In this document: in pieces, positions 1-11,200 of the stretch | Position numbering within the stretch: the first letter of the stretch is position 1 | Layout of the letters: the number at the start of each line of letters is the position of its first letter | NCBI GenBank assembly: GCA_026122235.1 | Contig: JAOCZM010000164.1 | Span: 434,001 to 498,000, forward strand | DNA: 64,000 nucleotides | Origin: Vinca minor | Taxonomy: Eukaryota; Streptophyta; Magnoliopsida; Gentianales; Apocynaceae | Direction: 5' to 3' | Made by a program: the position numbers and the translations under genes | The notes under the pieces: model-generated | The model's database searches: none | What the model was told of the DNA's origin: nothing | What the model saw: the letters and a program-made list of their open reading frames with translations, nothing else

Positions 1-488
1 ATAAACTTTAAAGTCTCGAATATGATTATAAATATGAATGACATAAAAGTGACATAGATAATCTGGTGTGGATCTCCTAGCAGAAAATGCTATAAATCTG
101 TAACATAGGTCGAACTCAAAGTGTGCCGAATTTGTAACTTTAATCTACACGAGCTGTAAAAGTTTATAAATGTGACTAGTTAAATTAATCTTGACGATTT
201 TTTAATTTTAATTTTTAAATTTCTCAGATAAATATAATAAATAAAATAATGGAAGCGAGAGGGAGGAAGCCACGAGAGGTGGGATGAGGGGGCGGGAGTT
301 GGGGGATAATTAAATGCAACTAACGGGGATGTGTTTTTCTCTCTCTTAAAAGTTACGTTACGTACCCTCAAAAAAAAAAAAAAGTTACGTTACCAAGGCT
401 CAGTTTGTTCTTTCATACTTGGATAATTAAGGAATGAACCCCTTTGCTTTTGATTTATTATTTTGAAGTTTAATATTATCTTTGCTTG
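1..488. other. AT-rich intergenic DNA, nothing recognised
   Basis: No coding similarity, RNA gene or clear repeat boundary is visible. Short open frames here have no recognisable residues. A poly-A run lies near 370-383. Confidence 0.5.
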
Positions 489-686
489 CCCTGCTGACCC
501 TTTTTTTTTTTTTTTTTTTGACGCCACGATGGCCGATTGCCCTATATTGGGAAGAAAGAACACCCTAGATAAGGTAGAATGAAATTTATCGCACGCAGGC
601 GAAGGGTATCGAACCCGGGACCTCTCGGTCACAGGCCGGCCAATGCCCACTAGACTATTGGCCTCTTCGATACCCTGCTGACCCTT
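489..686 (-). mobile_element. tRNA-derived SINE (family A), minus strand, with target duplication
   Basis: A poly-T run at 501-519 is the poly-A tail read on the minus strand. At the other end (about 600-660) lie pol III promoter-like boxes: a B box resembling GGTTCGATACC and an A box resembling the TAGTCTAGTGGGC type. A 14-bp direct repeat, CCCTGCTGACCCTT, flanks the element at 489-502 and 673-686, as expected for target-primed insertion. It belongs with the copies near 7.0, 31.9, 47.6, 53.0 and 62.3 kb. Confidence 0.8.
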
Positions 687-689
687 GGA

Positions 690-1320
690 ACATGTTTGTT
701 TATAGAATTTAAGTCTTAAATTGGAATAACCTATTCCAATTTACTTGTTTGGTTGTTAAAAAAATATTGAAATTCCTTATTTTGCTCTAATAAAATTTTG
801 GAATTAGAATTTCAATTCTAATTTCAACTCCTTAATTCCACAAAATCAATTCCGTTTTAAAATTAAGGAATTCCAATTCCAATTCCATAACTTACCTTTG
901 TGTTATATATATATATATATATATATATATCACATTCGACACTAACCAACATTCGACTACCAACAATCGCTGGATGATCACCGGAATCTGGCCACCACCG
1001 CCAGTTGGATTTCGACCACCACTAGTTATAGATTCCGACCAATTCCATGCTCAAGAATCAGGCTACCATCGACCAATCCTTCCATAAAATTTTAAATAAA
1101 TTTCATACATTTATCAAACAAAAGAAATTTAATTATTTGGAATTGAATTTTTTTTTTTTTAAACCCAGATGGGTGCATTTCATTAAGAGAAATTTTTTTC
1201 GAATTTCAATTTTTCTAATTCTATAGAATTAGAAAAATCTTAGAATTATAATCCTATGAATTGCATAAATTGAAATTCCAATTTTAATCCCCCCCATCTA
1301 CGGAAACAAACACACCTTTA
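690..1320. mobile_element. AT-rich MITE-like segment with inverted ends
   Basis: The ends are loosely inverted: a TGTTTGTTTATAGAATTTAAG-like left end near 692 and a right end reading GGAAACAAACAC near 1301-1314. In between are many near-palindromic GGAATTGGAATT blocks and an (AT)n run near 905-930. This resembles degenerate Harbinger-type MITEs. I could not fix a target duplication, so the limits are approximate. Confidence 0.35.
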
Positions 1321-1983
1321 AAGATTTTTCATATTTTCTTTTTACTATCTGATTTAGGTATGGATATTTTTTTAGAGTGAATCGCCTATTTTGGACTTAA
1401 GCTATTTTTACTTTCGGGTTTTAGACTTAAACTTTATTTTCGACTCTTTATACACTTAAACAATTTACGGTTGCCCCGATATAGATAAATAAATTGGTAG
1501 ATTCCGGCAATTTTATCCTTATATTTGACCTAGAATTTTAAAAAGACCAATATACCATTTTAACAACAAAATAAATAAATAATTGACCCGACCCGACCCA
1601 ACCCGACCAAATTCAACCCGGCCCATTTTCCATGCATCATCCCCTTCTTCTCTACCTTCTCCTACCAGCATCCTCATCTTAATCTTCTCCACCATAACCA
1701 CCATCACCACAATCAACCTCACCATCTTAAAATTCCATAAATCATAACTCACATCATAAATCTGAATCAAAAAAAAAAATTGCTACAGAAAAAGATCACA
1801 ACTCTTTTCAAATCCCACATAAATTAAAAGAGCAACGAATTAGGAAATGCCTAAATTTGGGAACCCATAAGAATTGGGATGCCAAATACTTCAAAAGCCA
1901 TGACTTTTAGGCAATTTGAACAACTAATAACCACATATAAAGATTCACCATAAATGAAATTCAAGATTTCTGTGAGCATTATC

Positions 1984-2303
1984 TGTAGAAAATGGACTTG
2001 AGTCTAACTCATTCCCTCAAAAGGTACCTTAAGAGGGTGAGGATTGCCCAATCCTTATAAAGATCAAATTTGCTCACTGCTAGTCGATGTGGGATTTCAA
2101 CACACCCCCTCACGGCCAAGGCTGGACATCTGGACCGTGAACAATAATGGGGCCTAACATCGAACTAGGTGGCTCTGATACCATGTAGAAAATGAACTTG
2201 AGCCTAACTCATTCCTTCAAAAGGTACCTCAAGAGGGGGAGGAATGTCCAATCCTTATAAAGAATAAATTTGTTCACTAGCTAGTCGATGTGGGATTTCA
2301 ACG
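1984..2303 (-). mobile_element. Complete TRIM retroelement, minus strand
   Basis: Two LTRs of about 120 bp (1984-2102 and 2184-2303) flank about 80 bp of internal DNA. On the minus strand each LTR runs from TGTTGAAATCCCACATCG to CATTTTCTACA. A primer-binding site TGGTATCAGAGCCACC, complementary to initiator tRNA-Met, follows the 5' LTR (complement of 2168-2183). A purine tract GTGAGGGGGTG precedes the 3' LTR. Target duplication TTATC lies at 1979-1983 and 2304-2308. There is no coding capacity, as is normal for terminal-repeat retrotransposons in miniature. It sits in the loop of foldback element A. Confidence 0.88.
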
Positions 2304-2820
2304 TTATCAAATGCAAATGCAAAATAGAAATCGTACTCCAGCCTATTATAAGCTCCTGAGAAAATGAATCAGGCCCTCAATTTCTACATAACTCACATCG
2401 AAAAAGATAATTGAACATTGAATTCCACTCAAATGCAAGAATCAGCAAGAAAAAAGAAGAGGGTTGGCTTTAAAAACATGCATTTGCTGGAACAGATACT
2501 AAAGTTTTAACATCTTGAATGAACAATTCAAATAAAATTAAAGAGATTGGATCATACAACAAATTATTAGTGGAAATTGATTTCTTGAAAGCGTTGAAAA
2601 TACTTAAAGATTACAAATAGTGATTATAAACAGATTCTGATTATAAACTGATAATGGAAAAGATGGTGATGTTGATGATGTTGATTGTGGTTATGGTAGT
2701 TATGGTGGAGAAGATGAAAATAGTGATAGAGGAGAAGGCAGAGATGGGTCGGGTCAAGTCGGGTTTGAATTTTTGGGTTGGGTAAGGATTCATATTTTTT
2801 TACCCCCAACTAAAGGAAAA

Positions 2821-2943
2821 TTCTGATATGGACCATGCGGTCCAGATTTGGCCACATCAATGCAGAATGAGGAGAGAGAAGGAAATGCAGTGATGTGGCC
2901 AAATCTGGACCGCATGGTCCAGTGGACCCGGTCCATATCAGAA
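2821..2943. mobile_element. TTCTGATATGG-family hairpin MITE, copy 1
   Basis: Near-perfect palindrome: arms of about 37 bp beginning TTCTGATATGGACCATGCGG, a short core GAATGAGGAGAGAG, then the reverse complement. The core and ends recur at 42437-42574 and 43944-44050. It lies within the right arm of foldback element A. Confidence 0.7.
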
Positions 2944-3129
2944 GTGTTCCCAACTAAAACAACACTTTTCAGTCACGTGACATTTTTTTGTCGGAATTTT
3001 GAATTTTTTCTATATTGGGACAACCGTAAATTGTTTAAATCTAGGAAGAGTCAAAAACAAAGTTTAAATCTAAAACCCGAAAAGCAAAAATAGTTTAAGT
3101 CCAAAATAAGCGATTCACTATATTTTTTA

Positions 3130-3950
3130 AATTACCGAATAGTTTTTAGTTTCATTATAAACTCTTTGACCCCGACCACGAGTTTGGAGTATCATACTTT
3201 CACGCAGTTCACAAGGTTTAACAAGCAATCGATATTTCACGATTAAGAATGTAATACTCTTTGTAGTAGCGATCAGACTTAAACCTAACTACAAAAAAGG
3301 GTTCGGGCAATTTTCGTCCCTTTAATCGAAGTAAATAAACCGACTAATACATCATAATTAACTATTCCTTGGATATTAGAATAGTAGTTAGGAGAAGAGG
3401 GGTAAAAATGATAAAAAATTACATTAAATATTCATTGATATTGCAAATGTTAACATTATTTTGAAAAAAAAATTATAGTCAAAATGTTAACACAATTTTG
3501 AGATGGAGGGGTATGTTTTATTGCAAAAGAGTCATTTTATATATATATATTCGGGTTGATTCAGTTTGGGTTATAACATTTTCTAAAGTAAGTGCAAATT
3601 GAAACCAAATACACTGTTCAAACGGAAAAATCGGTTTGAATTAGTTTGGATCGGGTTAGATTCGTCAGTTTCATTTTTTCTTGAAAGCATATGAATCTTG
3701 TTAATAGGTAAATATTTTCTCAAATGTAAATTCTCTAATTTTGCCCCCCAAAAGATCTTTAATTGTCTAATCAATGTTGCAATTTTAACGTATATTAGTA
3801 TATACTCTGGTAAATCTATGATATATAAAGTTATACCAAGTTGAGGTAGAAGCTTCATGATATGACATGTGGCATATTATGATATGTGTTCCAATCATAA
3901 GCTTCCACGTGACAACTTTATCATTAATTTTCTTCTAAAAATAGTACTTC
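3130..3950. other. AT-rich intergenic DNA, nothing recognised
   Basis: No gene, RNA or clear repeat is visible. Short open frames show no family signature. Confidence 0.4.
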
Positions 3951-4049
3951 ATGAGTTATAATCTTCATTCTAAAGTTACTATAAAGATGAATAGTTTAGT
4001 TATAATCTTCATCTTCTGATCTTCATTCTAAAGTTAAATATTTATAGAT

Positions 4050-5400
4050 TATAGAAAAAGTATGTAACATAAATGAATTGAATTTAAATGAAGAAGTTCA
4101 ATGATTTTTTTAATGAATAAGTTGAATGGTTTTCTTTTTCAATGAAGAAGTTCATTGGTTCTTTTTAAATGAAGAAGTTGAATGATTTTTTTTTTAAATA
4201 AAGAAGTTCAATAGTTTTTTTTTTAATGAAGTAGGTTTAATGTATATAGGAATTCTAAAAGTCTTTCATCATAAAGTAGATTTAATATTTTAAGAAAATA
4301 ACATGTATGTAAGAATTCTAAAAGGCTATTTAACATAAATGAATTGAATTTAAATGAAGAAGTTCAATGATTTTCTTTTTTTTAATGAAGAAGTTCATTG
4401 GTTCTTTTTAAATGAATAAGTTGAATGAGTTTTTTAAATAAAGAAGTTCAATGGTTTTTTTTTAAATGAAGAAGTTCAATAGTTTTCTTTTTTAATGAAG
4501 TAGATTTAATGTATAATGAATTCTAAAAGACTTCCATTATAAAGTAAATTTATTATTCTAAGAAAATAACATGTATATATTATATGAATTCTAAAAGACT
4601 ATGTAACATAAATGAATTGAATTTAAATGAAGAAGTTCAATGGCTTTTTTTTAATGAAGAAGTTGAATGGTTTTCTTTTTTAATGAAGAAGTAGAAGCTC
4701 ACTGGTTTTTTTTAAATGAAGAAGTTGAATGTATTTTTAAATAAAGAAGTTCAATGGGTTTTTTTTTAAATGAAGAAGTTCAATAGTTTTCTTTTTTTAA
4801 TGAAGTAAATTAATGTATATAGGAATTCTAAAAGTCTTCCATCATAAAGTAAATTTAATATTCTAAGAAAATAACATGTATATAGGAATTCTATAAGGCT
4901 ATATAACATAAATGAATTGAATTTAAATGAAGAAGTTCAATGAGTTTTTTTAATGAAGAAGTTTAATGGTTTTTTTTTTTTTAATGAAGAAGTTCATTGG
5001 TTTTTTTTTTTTTAAATGAAGAAGTTGAATGAGTTTTTTAAAATAAAGAAGTTCAATGTTTTTTTTAAACGAAGAAGTTCAATAGTTTTCTTTTTTAATG
5101 AAGTAGATTTAATGTATATAGGAATTCTAAAAGTCTTCCATCATAAAACAAATTTAATATTCTAAAAAAATAGCATGTATATAGGAATTCTAAAAGGCTT
5201 ACATAAAAAAAATGTATAATGAATTTTTGGATTCTTTTTAATGCATATTGGAATTCTGAAAGGCTTACATTATGAAGTAGATTTAATGTTCCAAGAAAAA
5301 ACGGAATTCTTATTCATGTATATAGGAATTCTAAAAGTCTTACGTTATAAGGAATCTTAAAAGTATTGCATCATAAATTAGATTTAATATTTCAAGAAAA
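4050..5400. repeat. Tandem array with higher-order units of about 260-300 bp
   Basis: The phrase AACATAAATGAATTGAATTT recurs near 4069, 4331, 4607 and 4909, so larger units are about 262, 276 and 302 bp. Each unit is built from shorter subrepeats of about 25-30 bp, AATGAAGAAGTTCAATGG followed by a T run, and closes with GTATATAGGAATTCTAAAAG and CTTCCATCATAAAG phrases. Units decay toward 5400. There are no open frames. This is a satellite or minisatellite-type array. Confidence 0.8.
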
Positions 5401-6304
5401 TAACCGTCTATATAAACCAAAATCAGTCATGCATTCCATAAAAATAAAAATAAACCATCAAAACAAACATTATGGAGAAATCAAGACTTCAATATATGCA
5501 TTTCAATGAACTTGGAAAAGACAAACAAGTAAAGAGAATATTATTTCGAGTAACCAGATTATAGAACACTTTTAATGCGCTTAAACCTGACGATTTAATG
5601 AGTGTTGATTCTTTGATTTTGGATGAAAATGTAAGATTCATTCTAATTTATTTTGTTGTTGTAACCGTGATTATTCATTTTTATAGAGGATTTGCAAATC
5701 TAAAATATGATCCCCACTAATCTTCTATGCAATTGTCTCTCATGTTTCTTAGTCATATTAAACACTCATTTGATTTTAGACACCATAATCATTAGCAGAT
5801 GCCATATATAGGTTTTCAAATTAGCACCAACTACCATGACTTTAAAGATTCAAGCAATGCAGTTGTCTACAACCAATAAGCAACTATACATCTAGATCTC
5901 ATTAACATGATTATTCAGTTTCAGTCATATCTCTAAGCAACAAGCAAGTTAGAAAACATGTACGACATCAACAAAAGAGATATGAATTAAAACAAAAATT
6001 AGAAATACAACAGCGCAATAAAATCTAGTCATAATATTATAAAATATAATCCCCTTTTTTCTTGAAAGATGCATGTACAAACAACTTTTTTTTTTTTGTC
6101 ACTTTCTAAATATTCTATCTAAGAAACTTTGAATCTATACACAAGGCAGACCAATTTATCTACCTAAAGTTTTATTTATTATTTTAATATCCAAACATTG
6201 ATTGTATTTCTTATGAAAGGCCTTTTGGCTAAGATAGAGAGTTGATTTATCCATTTCCAACCTTTACCTACTCCTATCATAAAATATCCCAAAATTCTAC
6301 AATG

Positions 6305-6389
<85 letters not shown>

Positions 6390-7010
6390 GGGTGTAATAT
6401 AAGAAGCGATGAAATGAAGTTTGAATTTAGGACATTTACATTTTGAGGTATCGATCTTTATTATTAGACTAATATGATAAAAGTAGCCACATTATAAATG
6501 TAACATAATATTAATTTTTATATTAAATCATCCATAATTCAATTTTATTAAAGTTGTTCGAAATGCTCTACCAGCATAGTCAGGGATTGAGTCTAATTCC
6601 TGAATGGTTAACACAAGGGTCTTCCGGGACCCAAGTTGACCACCTAGGCTAGTTACAGTAAAATCTCTATACAATAATATTTTCGGTATCGAAGAAAAAT
6701 ATTAGGTTATTCTTAAATAGGGGCTTACATATAAAAATTATAATTTAAAAAAAATAACTAATATACATTATACGACACTTAAAAATGTGCCAATTTATAC
6801 TTTATAGACATGAGTTAAACGATATATAAGATTCATAAGTTTAAAAAAAAATAAATGTACGTACATCATGCATTACATTGTATATATTAGATTTAGAAGA
6901 TCCATTCATATACATACAATATCTAGGAAATATAAAAAAAAAATATGTACATAATGTATGCATTTAAAATATCCACTCGTATATGTTGTATCTTTGAAAT
7001 GTCTTTTCAT
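5400..7010. other. Intergenic DNA, no gene recognised
   Basis: AT-rich sequence with no coding signature. The only clear structure is the (AT)n tract at 6307-6383. Confidence 0.4.
6307..6383. repeat. (AT)n microsatellite
   Basis: About 76 bp of uninterrupted TA dinucleotides. Similar tracts lie at 35417-35490 and 39168-39219. Confidence 0.95.
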
Positions 7011-7011
7011 T

Positions 7012-7192
7012 TGTTTTTTTTTGAAGCCCAAACGGGCGTACATCCCAAAGGAGAGAGTAGCACCTCACAAGAGGAGGAGGAGATAACCCTAGAAAGGGAG
7101 ACGAATTAAAGCATGCCCCATGCGCGGGGAGGGTATCAAACCCCTCAAGGTCGTGGGCAGGCCGTTGCCCCCACTGGGCTAAGGACCTTGTG
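7012..7192 (-). mobile_element. tRNA-derived SINE (family A), minus strand
   Basis: The tail is the T run at 7012-7021. The body contains AACCCTAGAAAGGGAG and GCATGCCCCATG blocks shared with the copies near 47.6 and 53.0 kb. The promoter-like end, complement of about 7135-7192, carries a TTAGCCCAGTGGG-type A box and GGTTTGATACC B box. No convincing target duplication was found because both flanks are T/A runs. Confidence 0.7.
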
Positions 7193-7199
7193 ATTTTTG

Positions 7200-8291
7200 T
7201 TTTCTTTTTATTGTACATATATAAATGTTAGCATAATCATAAATTTCATTATCATTTCAAATCATACATTTTCTACTTCAAGGAAGTCGTGACACTTAAA
7301 AACAAACGAACTCAAATCACTGAAAATATTCATGTCGAGTTGCGCAAAATCAAAGAAACCAACCTAGATTGGAAGCAAAAAATATCTTACAAATTGGTTA
7401 AAAGATACTCATAAGCTTAAATTGTTATTTTACGTAAATATATAAATATATTTAAAATTTAATGTTATTTTATTACTATATGGAGGTAAATTTCATAAGG
7501 ATGACCCTAAAAAACTATGAAATATTACAATGTATAATTTATTCTTATTTATAACTAGTCCCGAGTTGGAACCAAGTTTTTTTATTACTATAGGAGAAAA
7601 GTTATTCTTATATAATATTACTGTGTATAGATGTTATATTGTAGTTTTTTTAATAGGCTGATTTCGGTCAATTTTGAGGAATTTTAATGCATATTTATGA
7701 TAAAATGAGTGTATAGAAATAATCTCTCATCTCTAATATAATAACAATGATTTATCACTCTAAACTGGTATAGTAAGATAAAATCACCAAACAACTCTCT
7801 CGTAATCTACAATCGCGGTTAAAAGATGATTTCACGTAATTATCTTATTAGACTAGTACAACACACAAATTAACTTACCAGGTAGGGATCACTCAATTTT
7901 AAGATTGCCTTGTGTGACCAATTCCGCAATTCCTCATATTAATTGAGCGAAAATCACATATGCAGACAAGCCCCGCCCAATTTAATATAAAGGGGTTGTG
8001 GGTCCGTCTCACCAATAGGGTCCGGATACCCTCCACGTTTCTTCCTTCATCCCCGCCCCGCTTTTTCAAGGAATTTCGCCACTTCGCTTTTGGAATAATT
8101 CCCAGAAACTTACTAACAAAAACAAACAAAATCCAGATTTAAATATTTCGTCGCCAAATTACTCGAACAGATCATCCTTAATTTCAGAGAAACTTCTTCC
8201 AATCCAATCCTTATAGTAATCACCTGTAAAATTGACTCGAGTTTTTTTATTGAGGTTTCTGGTGATTGTTCTGAATGAAGATCGGCGAAAA
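7200..8291. other. Upstream region of ATE1
   Basis: AT-rich DNA with no gene. A TATA-like TAATATAAAGG sits near 7981-7991, about 300 bp before the ATE1 start. A promoter here is possible but unproven. Pyrimidine-rich DNA near 8040-8230 could be 5' leader. Confidence 0.3.
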
Positions 8292-11200
8292 ATGGCTGAA
8301 AAGAGAAAGATGGGAAGCGAAGCTAGCAGTAGTAACAGAGGCGGTGGAAGTAATAATATGAGAGGTGAAAGTAGCGTCGTCGATGTCGGTCGCCTGCGAA
8401 GCTCTTGTGGCTACTGTAGATCCGCTGGTGACTCCAGTATTTCTCACGGTCAGTCTCTCAATTCTATACAACTTTTTACCTATGCGTGTTTTTGTAGTTT
8501 TATCTGCTTAGCTGTTTTTTTGTTTTGTTTAAATACTGTATCAATTTAGTTAGATAATCATGTGATTTGATTGTGATTGCTAAAGGTTGAAGTTGAGAAG
8601 TGTGGGCAATTGTGCTTTTCTATGGTATACTAGTCTTGATTTTAATTGTGCAGAAGTGGTAGGCATTTTGTCGAGGAATGCTAGAACTCGGAAGATGAGA
8701 AAAACTCTATATGTACATAAACTGTTTGTTTGTTATTAAACTTTTATTTTAGCTATTTTTGTCTCTAAGATTATATTTTCAGGCTGCTGCTTTTGTTAAA
8801 TTAGTGTAAAGATGGTGATTTTTGGACACTTTTTATCGCGTGTTTTGCACATATCGCCGGCCGGGTACATGTGCAGAAAGAACTAAAATAAAAGTTTACT
8901 GACGGAGAGAAAAATGAAAATATATGTACATATATAGTTTTTTTCTATTCAGAAGAAATGTTGTAGTCAGTTGCTAGTTTTCTGGATTGTCTGTACTTGG
9001 ATTGGCTTTTAGTTTGAGAATTTTTGTTTAGGGAATAAAAAAGATGAATTATTTGTGAGAGGAGATGTGGAATTCTAAGTGAAAATTTTGTGTCGGAAAA
9101 TATGCTAAAATGGTTCACAAAAGCTTAGCCATGGGTGAAGCGCATGCTTTAATTCATCAAGGAAAAAAAAAAAGAACGCTATGCTTAAATGGTTCGGTAA
9201 AAGAAGTGGCAGTCTATCAGCACCTCTTGTGAAAACAATTAATGTTGTCAAGTCATATAAGGAGTAGTCTCTTTCGAATTGTTACAACCTATTAGCACAT
9301 TTAACACATTTAGCATATGTTGTATATGTGTATATGCACAATTATAGGGATCAGATTGATTCTAGGATTTGATTGATCCTTATTGATTCTTTTCTTTATT
9401 TACTTTCCTATTCGGTTTTCCTAGGAGTGTATATATATGTAACACTTGTTCTATATGAAATACAACTTAAGTATTCACGATTCCTAATTACTTTGTTACA
9501 TGGTATCAGAGCAATAGTGAATTAGGGTTTAAGTGAGATACTCGTTTGGGGCAATCTGAAAAATTGTCAAAATTAAAGTTTGAGTCTCGTTTAGGATCTC
9601 TACTTTGGGTTGAGAGTTTTTCGACATCGAGATTCTAATACTCAGATCGACATTGAGATTTCGGCGGTGACTTTCTCAGCAACTCAGAAGCACATATTCG
9701 TGCTCGATTTGGTATTTCGAAACATATCTGATTTTCCATTCAAGTCCATTTTGTTATCTTTTGTTGCTATGGCCAATTCAGGTAATCCTAATACATGTCT
9801 CATTTCTTCATCATCCAAATTCGTCATTGATTCGGGTGCAACAGACCATATGTCGGGTAATCCTAACTCTTTCACCACATATCAATCTCACACACCATCA
9901 AATGTTACCTTAGCTGATGGTTCTCCATCTTGTGTAATTGAGTCTGGCACAATTAACTTAACTCCTGAGCTTTCACTCTCTAATGTCTTACATTTGCCAG
10001 ATTTTTCTTTCAATTTGTTGTCTGTTAGCCAAATCGCTCGAACTCTTAATTGTTGTGTCTCGTTTTTTCCTGATCATTGCTTATTTCAGGATCTTATGAT
10101 GAAGAAGATTATTGGTAAAGGATATGTGTCAGGGGGGCTCTACATACTTGACAAATCAGCACATCAATCTCTTGCTTGTTCCAGCGTTTCCTCTGCTTTC
10201 AAAACACATTGCCGACTGGGCCACCCATCTCTCCTTTTGCTCAAGAAACTTTGCCCCGAGTATTCTAAGGTCTCAGTTTTAGATTGTGAGTCATGTCAAT
10301 TTGTTAAACATCACCGTCTTAGTTCTAGTCCTAGAGTCAATAAACGAGTTGATTCTTCTTTTGAGTTAGTTCACTCTGATGTTTGGGGTCCTTGTCGATC
10401 CCATCGAAACTCGGTTTCGGATATTTTGTTACATTTGTTGATGACTATTCTCGTATGACTTGGTTATTTTTGATGAAAAAATCGCTTTACGAGTTATTCT
10501 CTATATTACTCGTGCCTTTTATCGCTGAAATTAAAACTCGGTTTAACGTCTCTATTCAGTACATTAAGGGAGTGACGATGCAAAAGAATATTTGTCACTG
10601 ACATTTCAAACCTTTATGACACAAAATGACATTATTCACCAAACTTCGTGTGGTTATACACCATTTCAAAATGGGGTAGCGAAACGCAAAAAATAGGCAT
10701 CTTCTTGAGGCAATGAAAAGCTCTTTTGTTTCGAGATGAATGTTCCTAAATCTTTTTGAGGCGATGCGAGTGTCAATTTGCATGTTTTCTAATTAATCGT
10801 ATGCCTTCGTCGGTTTTTAGGGTGAGACTCCTTTTCATACTCTTTTTCCGACCCAAGTCATTATATCCCAATTGACCACTAAAATCTTTGGGAGTACTTG
10901 CTTTGTACGAGATGTTCGTCCCTCTGTCACTAAATTAGACCACTAAGTCTTTAAAGTGTGTCTTCTAGGATACTCTCGTTATCAAAAAGGGTATAGGTGT
11001 TATTGCCCAAGTCTTGACAAATACATGGTCTCCCGGAGATGTTACCTTTCTAGAAGACACATCTTTCTTTTCTTCTTCAGGTTCAACTTGCAAGGGGGAG
11101 GATGATGATTTGTTAGTTTATACTAGTATTCATACTCCGTTAGTGTCTGAACCAGGACCTGACTATGAATCTGACTCTGAACCTGACATAGTCTATCTTC

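Larger units (their letters stand above)
1374..3120. mobile_element. Mutator-like foldback element A (1747 bp, nested insertions)
   Basis: Long inverted arms start AGAGTGAATCGCC at 1374 and end GGCGATTCACTA-like at 3120. The arms match through the TTTTAGACTTAAAC and CAATTTACGGTTG blocks, about 150 bp from each end. Further in, left-arm pyrimidine-rich triplets (CTTCTCCACCATAACCACC, about 1625-1720) are mirrored by right-arm GGTGATGTTGATGATG sequence (about 2655-2750). Flanks TATTTTTTT (1365-1373) and TATTTTTTA (3121-3129) fit a 9-bp Mutator-type target duplication with one mismatch. A TRIM (1984-2303) and a hairpin MITE (2821-2943) lie inside. No transposase is seen. Confidence 0.7.

Noticed and set aside
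1149..1195. Possible SINE or LINE 3' end (T run then ACCCAGATGGGTGCATTTC)
   Set aside because: Too short, with no promoter boxes and no clear target duplication.
4050..5400. CRISPR-like regularity
   Set aside because: Repeats are imperfect, adjacent and without unique spacers, in a plant nuclear context. It is a tandem array.
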